The notes under the pieces: generated by a model
Seen by the model: only the letters and a program-made list of their open reading frames with translations
What the model was told of the DNA's origin: nothing
Databases searched by the model: none
Made by a program: the position numbers and the translations under genes
NCBI GenBank assembly: GCA_030039695.1
Contig: JASHVB010000309.1
Coordinates: forward strand, 1-7,476
Length of the DNA stretch: 7,476 nucleotides
DNA from: Acetobacteraceae bacterium
Lineage (GTDB): Bacteria; Pseudomonadota; Alphaproteobacteria; Acetobacterales; Acetobacteraceae
Direction of reading: 5' to 3'
Shown here: positions 1-6,095 of the stretch, in pieces
Position numbering within the stretch: position 1 is the first letter of the stretch
Layout of the letters: the number at the start of each line of letters is the position of its first letter

Positions 1-104
1 ACGCGTTCCTCGAACTGCACGATGATGCCTTGCAGCAGCGGTCCGAGGCAGATGACGGTAAGAACCTGCAGCACTTGCAGGATGATGTCGCGCGCGCTGA
101 TCAT
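1..104 (-). CDS. Membrane subunit of a hydrogenase-4/formate hydrogenlyase-type complex (NuoH/HyfC-like), N-terminal fragment
   Basis: Only the first 34 codons are in the window; the gene continues off the left edge. The translation opens MISARDIILQVLQVL and forms one hydrophobic helix ending in GPLLQG, followed by a charged stretch (QFEERV). This is how HyfC/HycD-type proteins begin: a first membrane helix with a (A/G)PLLxG motif and then an arginine-containing loop. These proteins are the NuoH-like membrane subunits of energy-converting hydrogenases and related complexes in the inner membrane. The ATG at 104-102 was chosen because no ATG lies upstream before the in-frame stop at 176-174, and a G-run (complement of 110-115) sits about 5 bases before it as a weak ribosome-binding site. 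There is no upstream coding sequence on this strand, so it appears to be the first gene of its operon. With only 34 residues, another membrane protein cannot be excluded. Confidence 0.45.
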   Translation of the reverse strand, partial: MISARDIILQVLQVLTVICLGPLLQGIIVQFEER

Positions 105-326
105 GCGCGCCCCCCATCCGTCTGGGGCACGTACGCATCGACGTCGTGGAACGGGGAACTGCGTCGCACCGCCTTAACCATCGATACCCTCCCGCGCTCG
201 CTTACGAGATCAGGAGGAGTCATTAGCCCTGAGGGCGGTTAAGGGCGGACTCCATCGCCACCGGTTCAGCCACTATGGCGTATTCCAGTCGGTTGTCAAC
301 CACGAGTAGACACCACGAGTAGACGC
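105..326. other. Intergenic region upstream of the hydrogenase-like gene
   Basis: I see no convincing gene here. It should hold the promoter of the leftward membrane-protein gene, but I found no clear sigma-70 or sigma-54 (GG-N10-GC) element. It contains an imperfect inverted repeat, ACCGCCTTAACC (168-179) and GGTTAAGGGCGG (237-248), and a short dyad GCCCT-G-AGGGC (226-236). An AGGAGGAG-like purine run (212-219) is not followed by a start codon at a useful distance. The right end carries a 13-bp tandem duplication and runs into a transposase relic. Confidence 0.5.
299..324. repeat. 13-bp perfect tandem duplication
   Basis: ACCACGAGTAGAC occurs twice head to tail, at 299-311 and 312-324, with no mismatch and no spacer. 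It lies immediately before the recognisable part of the IS1-like transposase relic. It could be a replication-slippage scar. It is too long and in the wrong arrangement to be read simply as a target-site duplication flanking an element. Confidence 0.85.
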
Positions 327-890
327 CTCACCTGGTCCACGCGAGCGGGCATCAACCCCGTCGTAGCCGCAACTGGTGACAGTCGGACAGGCATCGGCCG
401 CGTTGCAGGATCGGTCCTTCCGCAGCATCACGTGCCACTGCTTTCGGCTCGATGAAATCTGGTTGTTCCTCTATGGCGAGGCGAAGAATTCCCCGACAGC
501 CAAGGCCCCGCCATAGGGCGCCGAGGATATTCAAACCCGGGTCGCGATCGATGCGGGCACACGATGGAATTGACACCGGCGTGTCGATAGCCGGGATAGC
601 AACACCGTAAAAGCGCTCATCACGGGTCTGGCCGCCCGCATCGCGAACCGTATGCAGCTAACCCGCAACGGGCAAAGATCTCCCGGACGCGGTTGCGGAA
701 GCGTTCGTGGCTGGCGTTGGTGACGACATATTCGCGGAGCTCTCTGGAGTGCTGGACCGTGTTATCGGCGCGCTCCCGACGAAAGCGGGGTTCGATCGAC
801 CTACCTCGCGCTCTTTGTCGCCAGAACCCACGGGAATTGGCACTGAGAACACCACCGAGCGGCCGTCGCGTTCCGCTGACGGTGCAACCG
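327..890 (+). pseudogene. Degenerate IS1-family transposase (frameshifts, internal stops, lost catalytic residues)
   Basis: Read across frames, this stretch gives the ordered motifs of an IS1-type DDE transposase. Frame 3 near 351 gives GINPVV, like the SINTVV of the helix-turn-helix. Frame 1 from about 370 gives LVTVGQASAALQDRS, then LDEIWLFLYGEAKNSPTAKA (448-507), GAEDIQTRVAIDAGT (about 517-561) and DSRDSNTVKAL followed by AARIANRMQLTRNGQ (about 586-675). Frame 2 gives LPDAVAEAFVAGVGDD (about 682-729). A weaker tail, with RQN and GRRVPLT in frame 3 (about 816-880), may be the C-terminal RRFTRLT region. Defects visible: a +1 shift near 365-370, stops at 514-516 and 571-573, another frameshift near 673-682, and the family's TDG second catalytic Asp read here as RNG (Asn at 667-669). 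The first Asp (DEIW, 451) remains. The element cannot make an active transposase. The 3' limit beyond about 750 is uncertain, and no terminal inverted repeats were identified. Confidence 0.75.
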
Positions 891-893
891 CTG

Positions 894-1325
894 TCAGTCC
901 GCTGGCAGGCGGTCTCTTATCCGCGCCGCGATCTCGGCAATGCGATCCATATCGCCCGCTCCCGTGCGCGGCCAGTTCAACAGCAGCTGATCGTCGTCCT
1001 GGCGCGGCAGGACATGGACATGCAGATGCGGGACCGTCTGATGCGCTGCAGGGCCATTGGCCTGCACCAAGCTCAGGCCCGGTGGAACCAGCGCCTGCTG
1101 CACGCCAGCGGCCACGCGTACGACCAGGCGGGCAACCGCCGCGAAGGTATCTGCCGGCACGTCAAACACCGTTGGCCAGTGGCCTTTCGGGATGACAAGA
1201 CAATGGCCAGAGTTGGCGGGGTGAATGTCCATGAATGCCATCGCCTCCTGATCTTCGGCGAGCAGCACGCATTTCCTCGTATCGGCAACGATTTGGCAGA
1301 ACAGGCATTTGGGATCATGTGGCAT
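894..1325 (-). CDS. HIT-family (histidine triad) nucleotide-binding hydrolase
   Basis: This 143-residue protein has the defining histidine triad H-L-H-V-H-V-L at residues 100-106, with the preceding NG..AHQTVPH segment typical of HIT hydrolases. A CLFC motif (Cys7, Cys10) at the N terminus matches zinc-binding members such as HinT/Ap4A-hydrolase-like proteins; His41 or His49 in the SGHCLVIPKGH segment and the first triad histidine could complete the site. HIT proteins hydrolyse nucleotide phosphoramidates or dinucleoside polyphosphates such as Ap4A in the cytoplasm; which substrate applies here cannot be read from the sequence. The length is normal for the family. The frame stays open upstream as far as 1850, but the ATG at 1325 is preceded by GAGGAG (complement of 1333-1338) at 7 bases and the homology starts here. 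It is divergent from ilvD and stops against the IS1 relic. Confidence 0.92.
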   Translation of the reverse strand: MPHDPKCLFCQIVADTRKCVLLAEDQEAMAFMDIHPANSGHCLVIPKGHWPTVFDVPADTFAAVARLVVRVAAGVQQALVPPGLSLVQANGPAAHQTVPHLHVHVLPRQDDDQLLLNWPRTGAGDMDRIAEIAARIRDRLPAD

Positions 1326-1527
1326 GCCATTTCTCCTCGCAGGCGACGCATGGCCTTCGCGGTTCGCGGCGCTATCATTGCGCGACAGGCACAAATCGCC
1401 GGAGGCATCGCTGTCGGAAATCGTCGAAGCCATGCTGCTCAGACCGTTGTTCTGAATACCACCGCTTGCACGGCTGCCCTTCCTATCATGCGCTCGTGGC
1501 AAAGGCGCAGCCCCGGGAGGAGACGCG

Positions 1528-1605
1528 ATGGAAGTTCCCCGTGACCCCGTTCCCCTGCGAATCGCCAGCGGCGTTGCGAACCGCTGGAAGGTAGCGCCAT
1601 CGTAA
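1528..1605 (+). CDS. Possible 25-residue leader peptide or small ORF upstream of ilvD
   Basis: ATG at 1528 is preceded by GGGAGGAG (1515-1522) with a 5-base spacer, one of the strongest ribosome-binding sites in the window. The frame runs 25 codons to TAA at 1603-1605, 216 bases before the ilvD start. The peptide begins MEVPRDPVPLRI and contains four Val, one Leu and one Ile. That is a moderate share of branched-chain residues, but they are not clustered as in classical ilv attenuators. Two inverted repeats follow it (1627-1654 and 1656-1668). I do not recognise the peptide. It may be a regulatory leader, a small protein, or a chance ORF. Confidence 0.25.
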   Translation: MEVPRDPVPLRIASGVANRWKVAPS

Positions 1606-1655
1606 CCGGGCATTGTCGAAAAAGCGCGCGAACGACACCGCGTCCGGGTTCGCGT

Positions 1656-1668
1656 TGGTGCTGCACCA
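1656..1668. repeat. Short perfect dyad TGGTGC-T-GCACCA upstream of ilvD
   Basis: The 6-bp arms are perfectly complementary around one central T, 153 bases before the ilvD start. It could be an operator-like site for a dimeric regulator or a small hairpin (TGGTG-CTG-CACCA) in an ilvD leader. A 13-base dyad is also expected by chance at this GC content. Confidence 0.3.
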
Positions 1669-1821
1669 CGAGGGGCAGCGAGCTGGCTTGCGGTGGCGGG
1701 GAGCAACAGCCTGACATGGACGCAAAGGCACCGCCCTGCGTCGGCGCCGGCCTTGGGCTGTCCATCGGCGTCACGCTGGGCTACCAACCGGAACGCAACC
1801 GACGATCGCCAGGACTTTACC

Positions 1822-3684
1822 ATGCCAGCATACCGATCCCGCACGACCACTCACGGCCGCAACATGGCCGGCGCACGCAGCCTGTGGCGCGCCACGGGCA
1901 TGCAGGACGGCGATTTCGGCAAGCCGATCATCGCCGTGGCGAACAGTTTCACGCAGTTCGTGCCTGGCCACGTGCACCTGAAAGACCTCGGCCAGCTTGT
2001 TGCCAAAGAGATTGCGGCGGCCGGTGGCGTGGCGAAGGAATTCAACACCATCGCCGTGGATGACGGGATCGCCATGGGCCATGGCGGCATGCTCTACAGC
2101 CTGCCCTCCCGCGAGCTGATCGCGGACTCCGTCGAATACATGGTCAATGCACATTGCGCCGACGCGCTGGTCTGCATCAGCAACTGCGACAAGATCACGC
2201 CTGGCATGCTGATGGCGGCGATGCGGCTCAACATCCCCGCCGTGTTCGTATCTGGTGGGCCGATGGAGGCCGGCAAGGTCGTGACCGGCGGCAAGACACA
2301 GCGGGCGGATCTGATCACCGCCATGGTCGCGGCCGCCGATCCCACCGTGACGGAAGCCGAAACCGAGGTGATGGAACGCTCCGCCTGTCCGACATGTGGC
2401 TCGTGCTCCGGCATGTTCACGGCGAACTCGATGAATTGTCTGACCGAGGCGCTGGGTCTCGCACTGCCTGGCAACGGCAGCATCGTTGCGACTCATGCCG
2501 ACCGCCGCAAACTCTTCGTCGAAGCCGGCTGGCTGATCGTCGATCTGGCGCGGCGCTGGTACGAGCAGGGTGATGCCGCGGCTTTGCCGCGGGGCATTGC
2601 GACGTTCCGCGCGTTCGAAAACGCAATGTCGCTGGACATCGCCATGGGCGGTTCGACCAACACGGTGCTGCATCTATTGGCGGCGGCGCAGGAAGGCGAA
2701 GTGCCGTTCGGCATGACGGATATCGACCGGCTGTCGCGTCAGGTGCCCAACCTGTGCAAGGTCGCACCGTCCAGGCCGGACGTGCATCTGGAAGACGTGC
2801 ACCGCGCCGGAGGCGTGATGGCGATCCTGGGCGAACTTGACCGCGCCGCCCTGATACATCGCGACGTGCCGACGGTGCATTCGGTGACGCTGGGCGATGC
2901 GCTGGCGCGCTGGGATATCCGCGCGAAGGGGCGAGACGCGGACGATACGGCCACCACTTTCTATCGCGCGGCACCCGCTGGCGTACGCACCACTGAGGCG
3001 TTCAGTCAGACGCAACGCTATGACGCGCTGGACCTCGACCGCGCGTCCGGCACGATCCGCGACATAGCGCATGCGTTTAGTCGGGATGGCGGCCTGGCGG
3101 TCTGCTACGGCAACATCGCGCGGGACGGTGCAATTGTGAAAACCGCCGGTGTGGATCCGGACTTGCTCGTGTTCTCTGGCCCGGCGCGCATTTTCGAGAG
3201 CCAGGACGCCGCGGTCAGCGCGATCCTCGGCGACAAGGTAAAGCCTGGGGATGTCGTGGTGATCCGCTACGAAGGGCCGAAAGGTGGGCCCGGTATGCAG
3301 GAGATGCTGTATCCGACCAGCTACCTGAAATCGAAAGGCCTAGCGAAGAGCTGTGCGCTGATCACCGACGGGCGGTTCTCTGGCGGCAGCGCCGGGCTTT
3401 CGCTCTGCCACATCTCGCCTGAGGCGGCCGAAGGGGGCGCGATTGGTCTGCTTGAGGAGGGCGACCGGATCGACATCGACATTCCTGCGCGCTCGCTCAG
3501 TGTGGCGCTGTCCGATGAAGAATTGGCGGCGCGGCGGACACGCATGCAGGCGCGCGGACGAGACGCCTGGCAGCCGCGGCGGGAGCGGGTTGTATCACCG
3601 GCCTTGCGCGCCTACGCCGCGCTGACCACCAGCGCCGCCCGCGGCGCGGTGCGCGACGTGACGCAGGTTGAGCGCGCGCGTTAG
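1822..3684 (+). CDS. ilvD: Dihydroxy-acid dehydratase IlvD (EC 4.2.1.9)
   Basis: The 620-residue product matches the IlvD/Edd family over its full length and is of the Escherichia/Xanthomonas type (E. coli IlvD is 616 residues). It dehydrates 2,3-dihydroxy-isovalerate and 2,3-dihydroxy-3-methylvalerate to the 2-keto acids, the third shared step of valine and isoleucine synthesis, in the cytoplasm. Visible motifs: [10 protein letters not shown] (10-19); [13 protein letters not shown] with metal-ligand candidate Asp81; [12 protein letters not shown] with Cys122, Asp123 and Lys124; [17 protein letters not shown] with Cys195; TDGRFSGG with active-site Ser520; and [19 protein letters not shown]. 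Cys122 and Cys195 are iron-sulfur ligands in the family. The frame is open back to 1693, but homology begins at [14 protein letters not shown], and ATG 1822 has AGGA (1811-1814) at 7 bases. No ilvB, ilvN, ilvC or leuABCD lies beside it, so it appears to be a single transcription unit. Confidence 0.97.
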   Translation: MPAYRSRTTTHGRNMAGARSLWRATGMQDGDFGKPIIAVANSFTQFVPGHVHLKDLGQLVAKEIAAAGGVAKEFNTIAVDDGIAMGHGGMLYSLPSRELIADSVEYMVNAHCADALVCISNCDKITPGMLMAAMRLNIPAVFVSGGPMEAGKVVTGGKTQRADLITAMVAAADPTVTEAETEVMERSACPTCGSCSGMFTANSMNCLTEALGLALPGNGSIVATHADRRKLFVEAGWLIVDLARRWYEQGDAAALPRGIATFRAFENAMSLDIAMGGSTNTVLHLLAAAQEGEVPFGMTDIDRLSRQVPNLCKVAPSRPDVHLEDVHRAGGVMAILGELDRAALIHRDVPTVHSVTLGDALARWDIRAKGRDADDTATTFYRAAPAGVRTTEAFSQTQRYDALDLDRASGTIRDIAHAFSRDGGLAVCYGNIARDGAIVKTAGVDPDLLVFSGPARIFESQDAAVSAILGDKVKPGDVVVIRYEGPKGGPGMQEMLYPTSYLKSKGLAKSCALITDGRFSGGSAGLSLCHISPEAAEGGAIGLLEEGDRIDIDIPARSLSVALSDEELAARRTRMQARGRDAWQPRRERVVSPALRAYAALTTSAARGAVRDVTQVERAR

Positions 3685-3726
3685 CCAGCGCGCCGGGGCA
3701 GTGGGAAATCCGCTACGTGGTGCCAA

Positions 3727-3749
3727 TGCCCCCCAAACGTTGGGGGGCA
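3727..3749. terminator. Hairpin shared by convergent ilvD and aldehyde dehydrogenase
   Basis: A perfect 10-bp stem, TGCCCCCCAA (3727-3736) and TTGGGGGGCA (3740-3749), closes a 3-base ACG loop. It lies 42 bases after the ilvD stop and 11 bases after the aldehyde dehydrogenase stop on the other strand, so it can act in both directions. No T-tract follows on either side, so it may be a transcript-end stabilising structure or need Rho rather than being a canonical intrinsic terminator. Confidence 0.65.
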
Positions 3750-3760
3750 CTGCATCGCTA

Positions 3761-5245
3761 TCATTCAGTCTTGATCCATACAGACTTGACGTTGAGATAC
3801 TCTTCAAGGTGCTGCACGCCTGACTCGCGCCCGTAGCCGCTCATCTTGTAGCCACCGAACGGCACTGCCGGGTCCATCGCCTGATAGCAATTGATCCACA
3901 CCGATCCGGCCCGCAGTCCCTTGGCGAGGCGATGCGCCTTGCCGACGTCGCGAGTCCACACGCCACTGCCAAGCCCGAATTGCGTCTTGTTACCACGCTC
4001 AATCACTTCGTCGATGTCGGTGAACGGGATGGCGGAGATTACCGGGCCAAAAATTTCCTCCTGCGCGATGCGCATGTCGTCACGCACATTGGCGAACACG
4101 GTAGGCGGCACGAAATAGCCCTTGGCGAGTGGCCCGTCGGTGAGACGCTCACCGCCGGAGAGCGGCTTGGCACCCTCCTGACGGCCGATCGCGAGATAGC
4201 CGGTGACGCGCTTAAGCTGCTCCTCCGACACCAACGGCCCCACCTGCGTTTCGGGGTCGCGGCCGTCACCCACGCGCAGTGATTTGCCGAACTCGGCGAC
4301 GCGGCCGACGAACTCGTCGTAGATCTTCTGCTCGACGAACAGCCGTGTGCCGGCGCTGCAAATCTGCCCCGAGTTGGCAAACACGGCCATGCCCGAGCCG
4401 GGTACCGCATGGTCGAGGTTGGCGTCGGCGAACACTATGTCGGGTGACTTGCCGCCGAGTTCCAACGACACGCGTTTGAGGTTGCTCGCCGAGGCGCGGA
4501 TGATCGACTGGCCTGTTAGGTGCGACCCAGTGAACGCCACCTTGTCCACATCCGGATGAGCGGCGAGCGCCGCGCCTGCAGTCTCACCGTAGCCCGGCAC
4601 CACGTTGACCACGCCCGGTGGGACGCCCGCTTCCAGGCAGAGCTCCGCCAGGCGCAGTGGCGTCAGGGGCGCTTCCTCGGCGGGCTTCAGCACGACGGTG
4701 CAGCCCGTGGCGAGTGCCGGTCCGATCTTCCAGATCGAGGCCGTCAGAGGACCATTCCACGGAATGATGGCGCCGACCACGCCGACCGGTTCCTTCAGTG
4801 TAAACGAGACGTATTCGCCGGGCAGCGAGTTGTCGATCGTTTCGCCATGCAACGCCGTCGCCATGCCGGCATAGAAGCGCAGCATGCCCAGCGCGCGATG
4901 GCGGTTCGTGCGCGTCCGACTGATCGGCGCGCCCATGTCCAGTGTGTCGAGAGCTGCAAACTCTTCGATATCGCGCTCCACCAGGTCGGCCAGTTTCAGC
5001 AACAGGTGCTGGCGTTCTGCGGGCTTGAACTTGCTCCAGGGACCGTCGAACGCCGCGCGCGCCGCCGCAACGGCGCGGTTGATATCCTCGGCATCGCCCT
5101 CAGCGACATCGGCCAGGACCTCGCCCGTCGCCGGGTTGCGAGTGGCGAACGTCTTGCCTGACGCGGCCTCCAGCCACTTCCCGTCGACCAGCATCCGCTT
5201 GGCCTTGCCATCCAGATACGGATGGATATCGGTCATCACGTTCAT
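3761..5245 (-). CDS. NAD(P)+-dependent aldehyde dehydrogenase family protein
   Basis: The 494-residue product is a full-length ALDH-superfamily enzyme, which oxidises an aldehyde to the carboxylic acid with NAD(P)+ in the cytoplasm. Motifs in order: IPWNGP with Asn164 (oxyanion hole), VVLKPAEEAPL with Lys187 and Glu190 (cofactor ribose region), FTGS (238-241), LELGGKSPDIVF with general base Glu262, FANSGQICSAGTRLFV with catalytic Cys296, EEIFGPV with Glu397, and the C-terminal PFGGYKMSGYGRE. All key residues are present. The segment after FTGS reads HLTG rather than the common TEVG. Glu190 at the end of KPAE favours NAD+, but this is a family-level guess. The substrate cannot be told from sequence. 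The start ATG 5245 overlaps the stop of the upstream gene by one base, with GAGGAG (complement of 5255-5260) 9 bases before it. It ends at the shared hairpin with ilvD. Confidence 0.95.
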   Translation of the reverse strand: MNVMTDIHPYLDGKAKRMLVDGKWLEAASGKTFATRNPATGEVLADVAEGDAEDINRAVAAARAAFDGPWSKFKPAERQHLLLKLADLVERDIEEFAALDTLDMGAPISRTRTNRHRALGMLRFYAGMATALHGETIDNSLPGEYVSFTLKEPVGVVGAIIPWNGPLTASIWKIGPALATGCTVVLKPAEEAPLTPLRLAELCLEAGVPPGVVNVVPGYGETAGAALAAHPDVDKVAFTGSHLTGQSIIRASASNLKRVSLELGGKSPDIVFADANLDHAVPGSGMAVFANSGQICSAGTRLFVEQKIYDEFVGRVAEFGKSLRVGDGRDPETQVGPLVSEEQLKRVTGYLAIGRQEGAKPLSGGERLTDGPLAKGYFVPPTVFANVRDDMRIAQEEIFGPVISAIPFTDIDEVIERGNKTQFGLGSGVWTRDVGKAHRLAKGLRAGSVWINCYQAMDPAVPFGGYKMSGYGRESGVQHLEEYLNVKSVWIKTE

Positions 5246-5658
5246 CAGTGCGGTCTCCTCATCGCAGGTTGATTGGTGCCGTCAGGCACCGCGCGCAAGG
5301 CGGCACCGAGCGCGTTGGCATCATGACCTTCCAGTGCGAACGCGACTTCAAAGCCGTCGCGTGTGCCGAGTTGCAGGATCAGCCTGGCTCCATTTTCCGC
5401 GCGCTCCAGTCGCCAACAGCCGAGCGGCTGCACGAACCGGAGCGAGCCGTCGGCGAAGCGAATATCAAGCGCCGTCTGCAGCATGCGCGGCAGCGTCATG
5501 AGCAAACCGGTCAGCGCATCGAACGGCAGCACGATGTGGTGGGGCATGCCATCACAATCGGTGAAATCCAGCTGAATCCGGGTGCCGCCGGGTAGCACGG
5601 ACCACGCAGTCAACCTGCGGCCCTCGATCGCTCGCATATTGCCCGCCACGCCGACCAT
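5245..5658 (-). CDS. Uncharacterised 137-residue protein coupled to the aldehyde dehydrogenase
   Basis: I do not recognise a named family. No signal peptide or membrane helix is evident. The sequence alternates short hydrophobic and polar stretches, suggesting a mostly beta fold: GGTRIQLDF (24-32), HHIVLPFDALTGLLMTLPRM (40-59), ALDIRFADGSLRFVQPLG (63-80), ARLILQLGTRDGFEVAFAL (91-109). A basic tail (AMRRPH) ends it. The stop TGA shares its last base with the aldehyde dehydrogenase ATG (TGATG), and the latter's ribosome-binding site lies inside this gene, so the pair is very probably cotranscribed and translationally coupled. That suggests a role tied to the enzyme or its substrate, but this is inference. 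The start ATG at 5658 has GAGGG (complement of 5662-5666) 3 bases before it; ATG at 5637 (residue 8) is a possible alternative. An inverted repeat lies just upstream. Confidence 0.8.
   Translation of the reverse strand: MVGVAGNMRAIEGRRLTAWSVLPGGTRIQLDFTDCDGMPHHIVLPFDALTGLLMTLPRMLQTALDIRFADGSLRFVQPLGCWRLERAENGARLILQLGTRDGFEVAFALEGHDANALGAALRAVPDGTNQPAMRRPH
5255..5260 (-). promoter_or_regulatory. Ribosome-binding site of the aldehyde dehydrogenase, inside the upstream gene
   Basis: The complement reads GAGGAG, 9 bases before the ATG at 5245, and lies within the last codons of the 137-residue protein. Together with the TGATG overlap it supports the chosen start and translational coupling. Confidence 0.7.
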
Positions 5659-5671
5659 CTGCCCTCGAACC

Positions 5672-5701
5672 CTTCGCTATTCCCTTTTGGATATAGCGAG
5701 G
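5672..5701. promoter_or_regulatory. Inverted repeat upstream of the unknown gene-aldehyde dehydrogenase unit
   Basis: TCGCTATTCC (5674-5683) faces GGATATAGCGA (5689-5699) around CTTTT. The arms match except for one extra base and extend outward by CCT/AGG with a further one-base offset. It sits about 15 bases upstream of the ATG at 5658, where a repressor operator or a 5'-UTR hairpin would act. It is AT-richer than its surroundings, so part of it may also be a promoter -10 region (TATATC or AATAGC on the minus strand). Confidence 0.4.
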
Positions 5702-5752
5702 TTCGTCGACGCTGTCCATCCGTGGCCGGCATTCAGCCCACCAGAAGCGAGG

Positions 5753-6022
5753 TCATAACAGCCGATCGTGACCCGGCTCGGTGAGGAAGGTTCGCAATTC
5801 CCGTCGTGTATACGGAACGGTCATTCCGCGTTTGGCGGCCACAGTGCGGTCATGAGGCAAGATAGCCAAAACCACCCCCTCAAGAGCTCCGTCATCGCCG
5901 GATAGGCGGAGGACAGCACCGTTGTGCTTGCCGCCTAGGGTGATCATCAGGCCGGAGCCGCTGGCCCTCGCGTGCAGGACTGCCCCCATGTCGACAGTCC
6001 AACCGCCGCGCTGCCTCTCCAT
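5753..6022 (-). CDS. Small hypothetical protein, 89 residues
   Basis: I do not recognise this protein. From ATG 6022 it reads 89 residues with no signal peptide or membrane helix. The central and C-terminal parts look protein-like: LMITLGGKHNGAVLRLSG (25-42), ALEGVVLAILPHDRT (46-60), then a basic segment with KRG and YTRREL. The frame is open upstream to an ATG at 6151, but that part overlaps the C-terminus of the binding-protein gene and is arginine- and cysteine-rich, as expected for a shadow frame, so it was left out. No clear ribosome-binding site precedes 6022 or the alternative ATG at 5989 (78 residues). It lies 73 bases after the molybdate/tungstate-type binding protein on the same strand and could be cotranscribed. 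It may be a real small gene, a remnant, or spurious. Confidence 0.4.
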   Translation of the reverse strand: MERQRGGWTVDMGAVLHARASGSGLMITLGGKHNGAVLRLSGDDGALEGVVLAILPHDRTVAAKRGMTVPYTRRELRTFLTEPGHDRLL

Positions 6023-6095
6023 CGGGAGGCAATGGCGCAGCGAGGCGTTACGCGGTGCGGCCCGACCGGGCAGGCCGACCGCAAGACACGTTGGG

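Larger units (their letters stand above)
1326..1821. other. 496-bp divergent intergenic region between the HIT gene and ilvD
   Basis: Neither strand gives a protein I recognise here, although high GC leaves several frames open (for example minus-strand frames through 1486-1774). It should carry the promoters of the two divergent genes; I found no strong -35/-10 pair. Contents worth noting are a 25-codon ORF with a strong Shine-Dalgarno sequence (1528-1605), an inverted repeat CGCGAAC/GTTCGCG (1627-1633 and 1648-1654) and a dyad TGGTGC-T-GCACCA (1656-1668). These could form an ilvD leader, or could be chance. Confidence 0.6.

Noticed and set aside
168..248. Imperfect inverted repeat ACCGCCTTAACC / GGTTAAGGGCGG as IS terminal repeats
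   Set aside because: The two arms lie only about 80 bases apart, both on the left of the transposase relic, so they cannot be its two ends. They are also too widely spaced for an obvious operator.
352..576. 74-codon minus-strand open frame
   Set aside because: The opposite strand carries clear IS1-transposase motifs over the same bases, so this is the antisense of a pseudogene.
693..1544. 283-codon plus-strand open frame
   Set aside because: It lies antisense to the HIT gene over most of its length and has shadow-frame composition. Its first part only borrows decayed transposase sequence.
1439..1774. Minus-strand open frames in the HIT-ilvD intergenic region
   Set aside because: They have no recognisable domain or ribosome-binding site and an Arg/Pro/Ser/Cys-rich composition typical of chance frames in GC-rich DNA.
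1693..1821. Upstream extension of ilvD to the ATG at 1693
   Set aside because: The added 43 residues are not part of the IlvD family. The ATG at 1822 starts exactly where homology begins and has an AGGA site.
894..1850. Long minus-strand frame that would give the HIT protein a 175-residue N-terminal extension
   Set aside because: The extension is low-complexity, rich in Arg, Ala and Pro, has no recognisable domain and overlaps the ilvD start. The ATG at 1325 has a good ribosome-binding site and fits the family length.
1771..2673. 300-codon frame antisense to ilvD
   Set aside because: It is His/Arg/Gly-rich shadow sequence opposite a fully conserved enzyme gene.
2417..2974. 185-codon frame antisense to ilvD
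   Set aside because: Arg/Pro/Ser-rich shadow of the ilvD coding strand with no domain.
4520..5161. 213-codon plus-strand frame
   Set aside because: It is antisense to the aldehyde dehydrogenase, with no homology that I recognise and a shadow composition.
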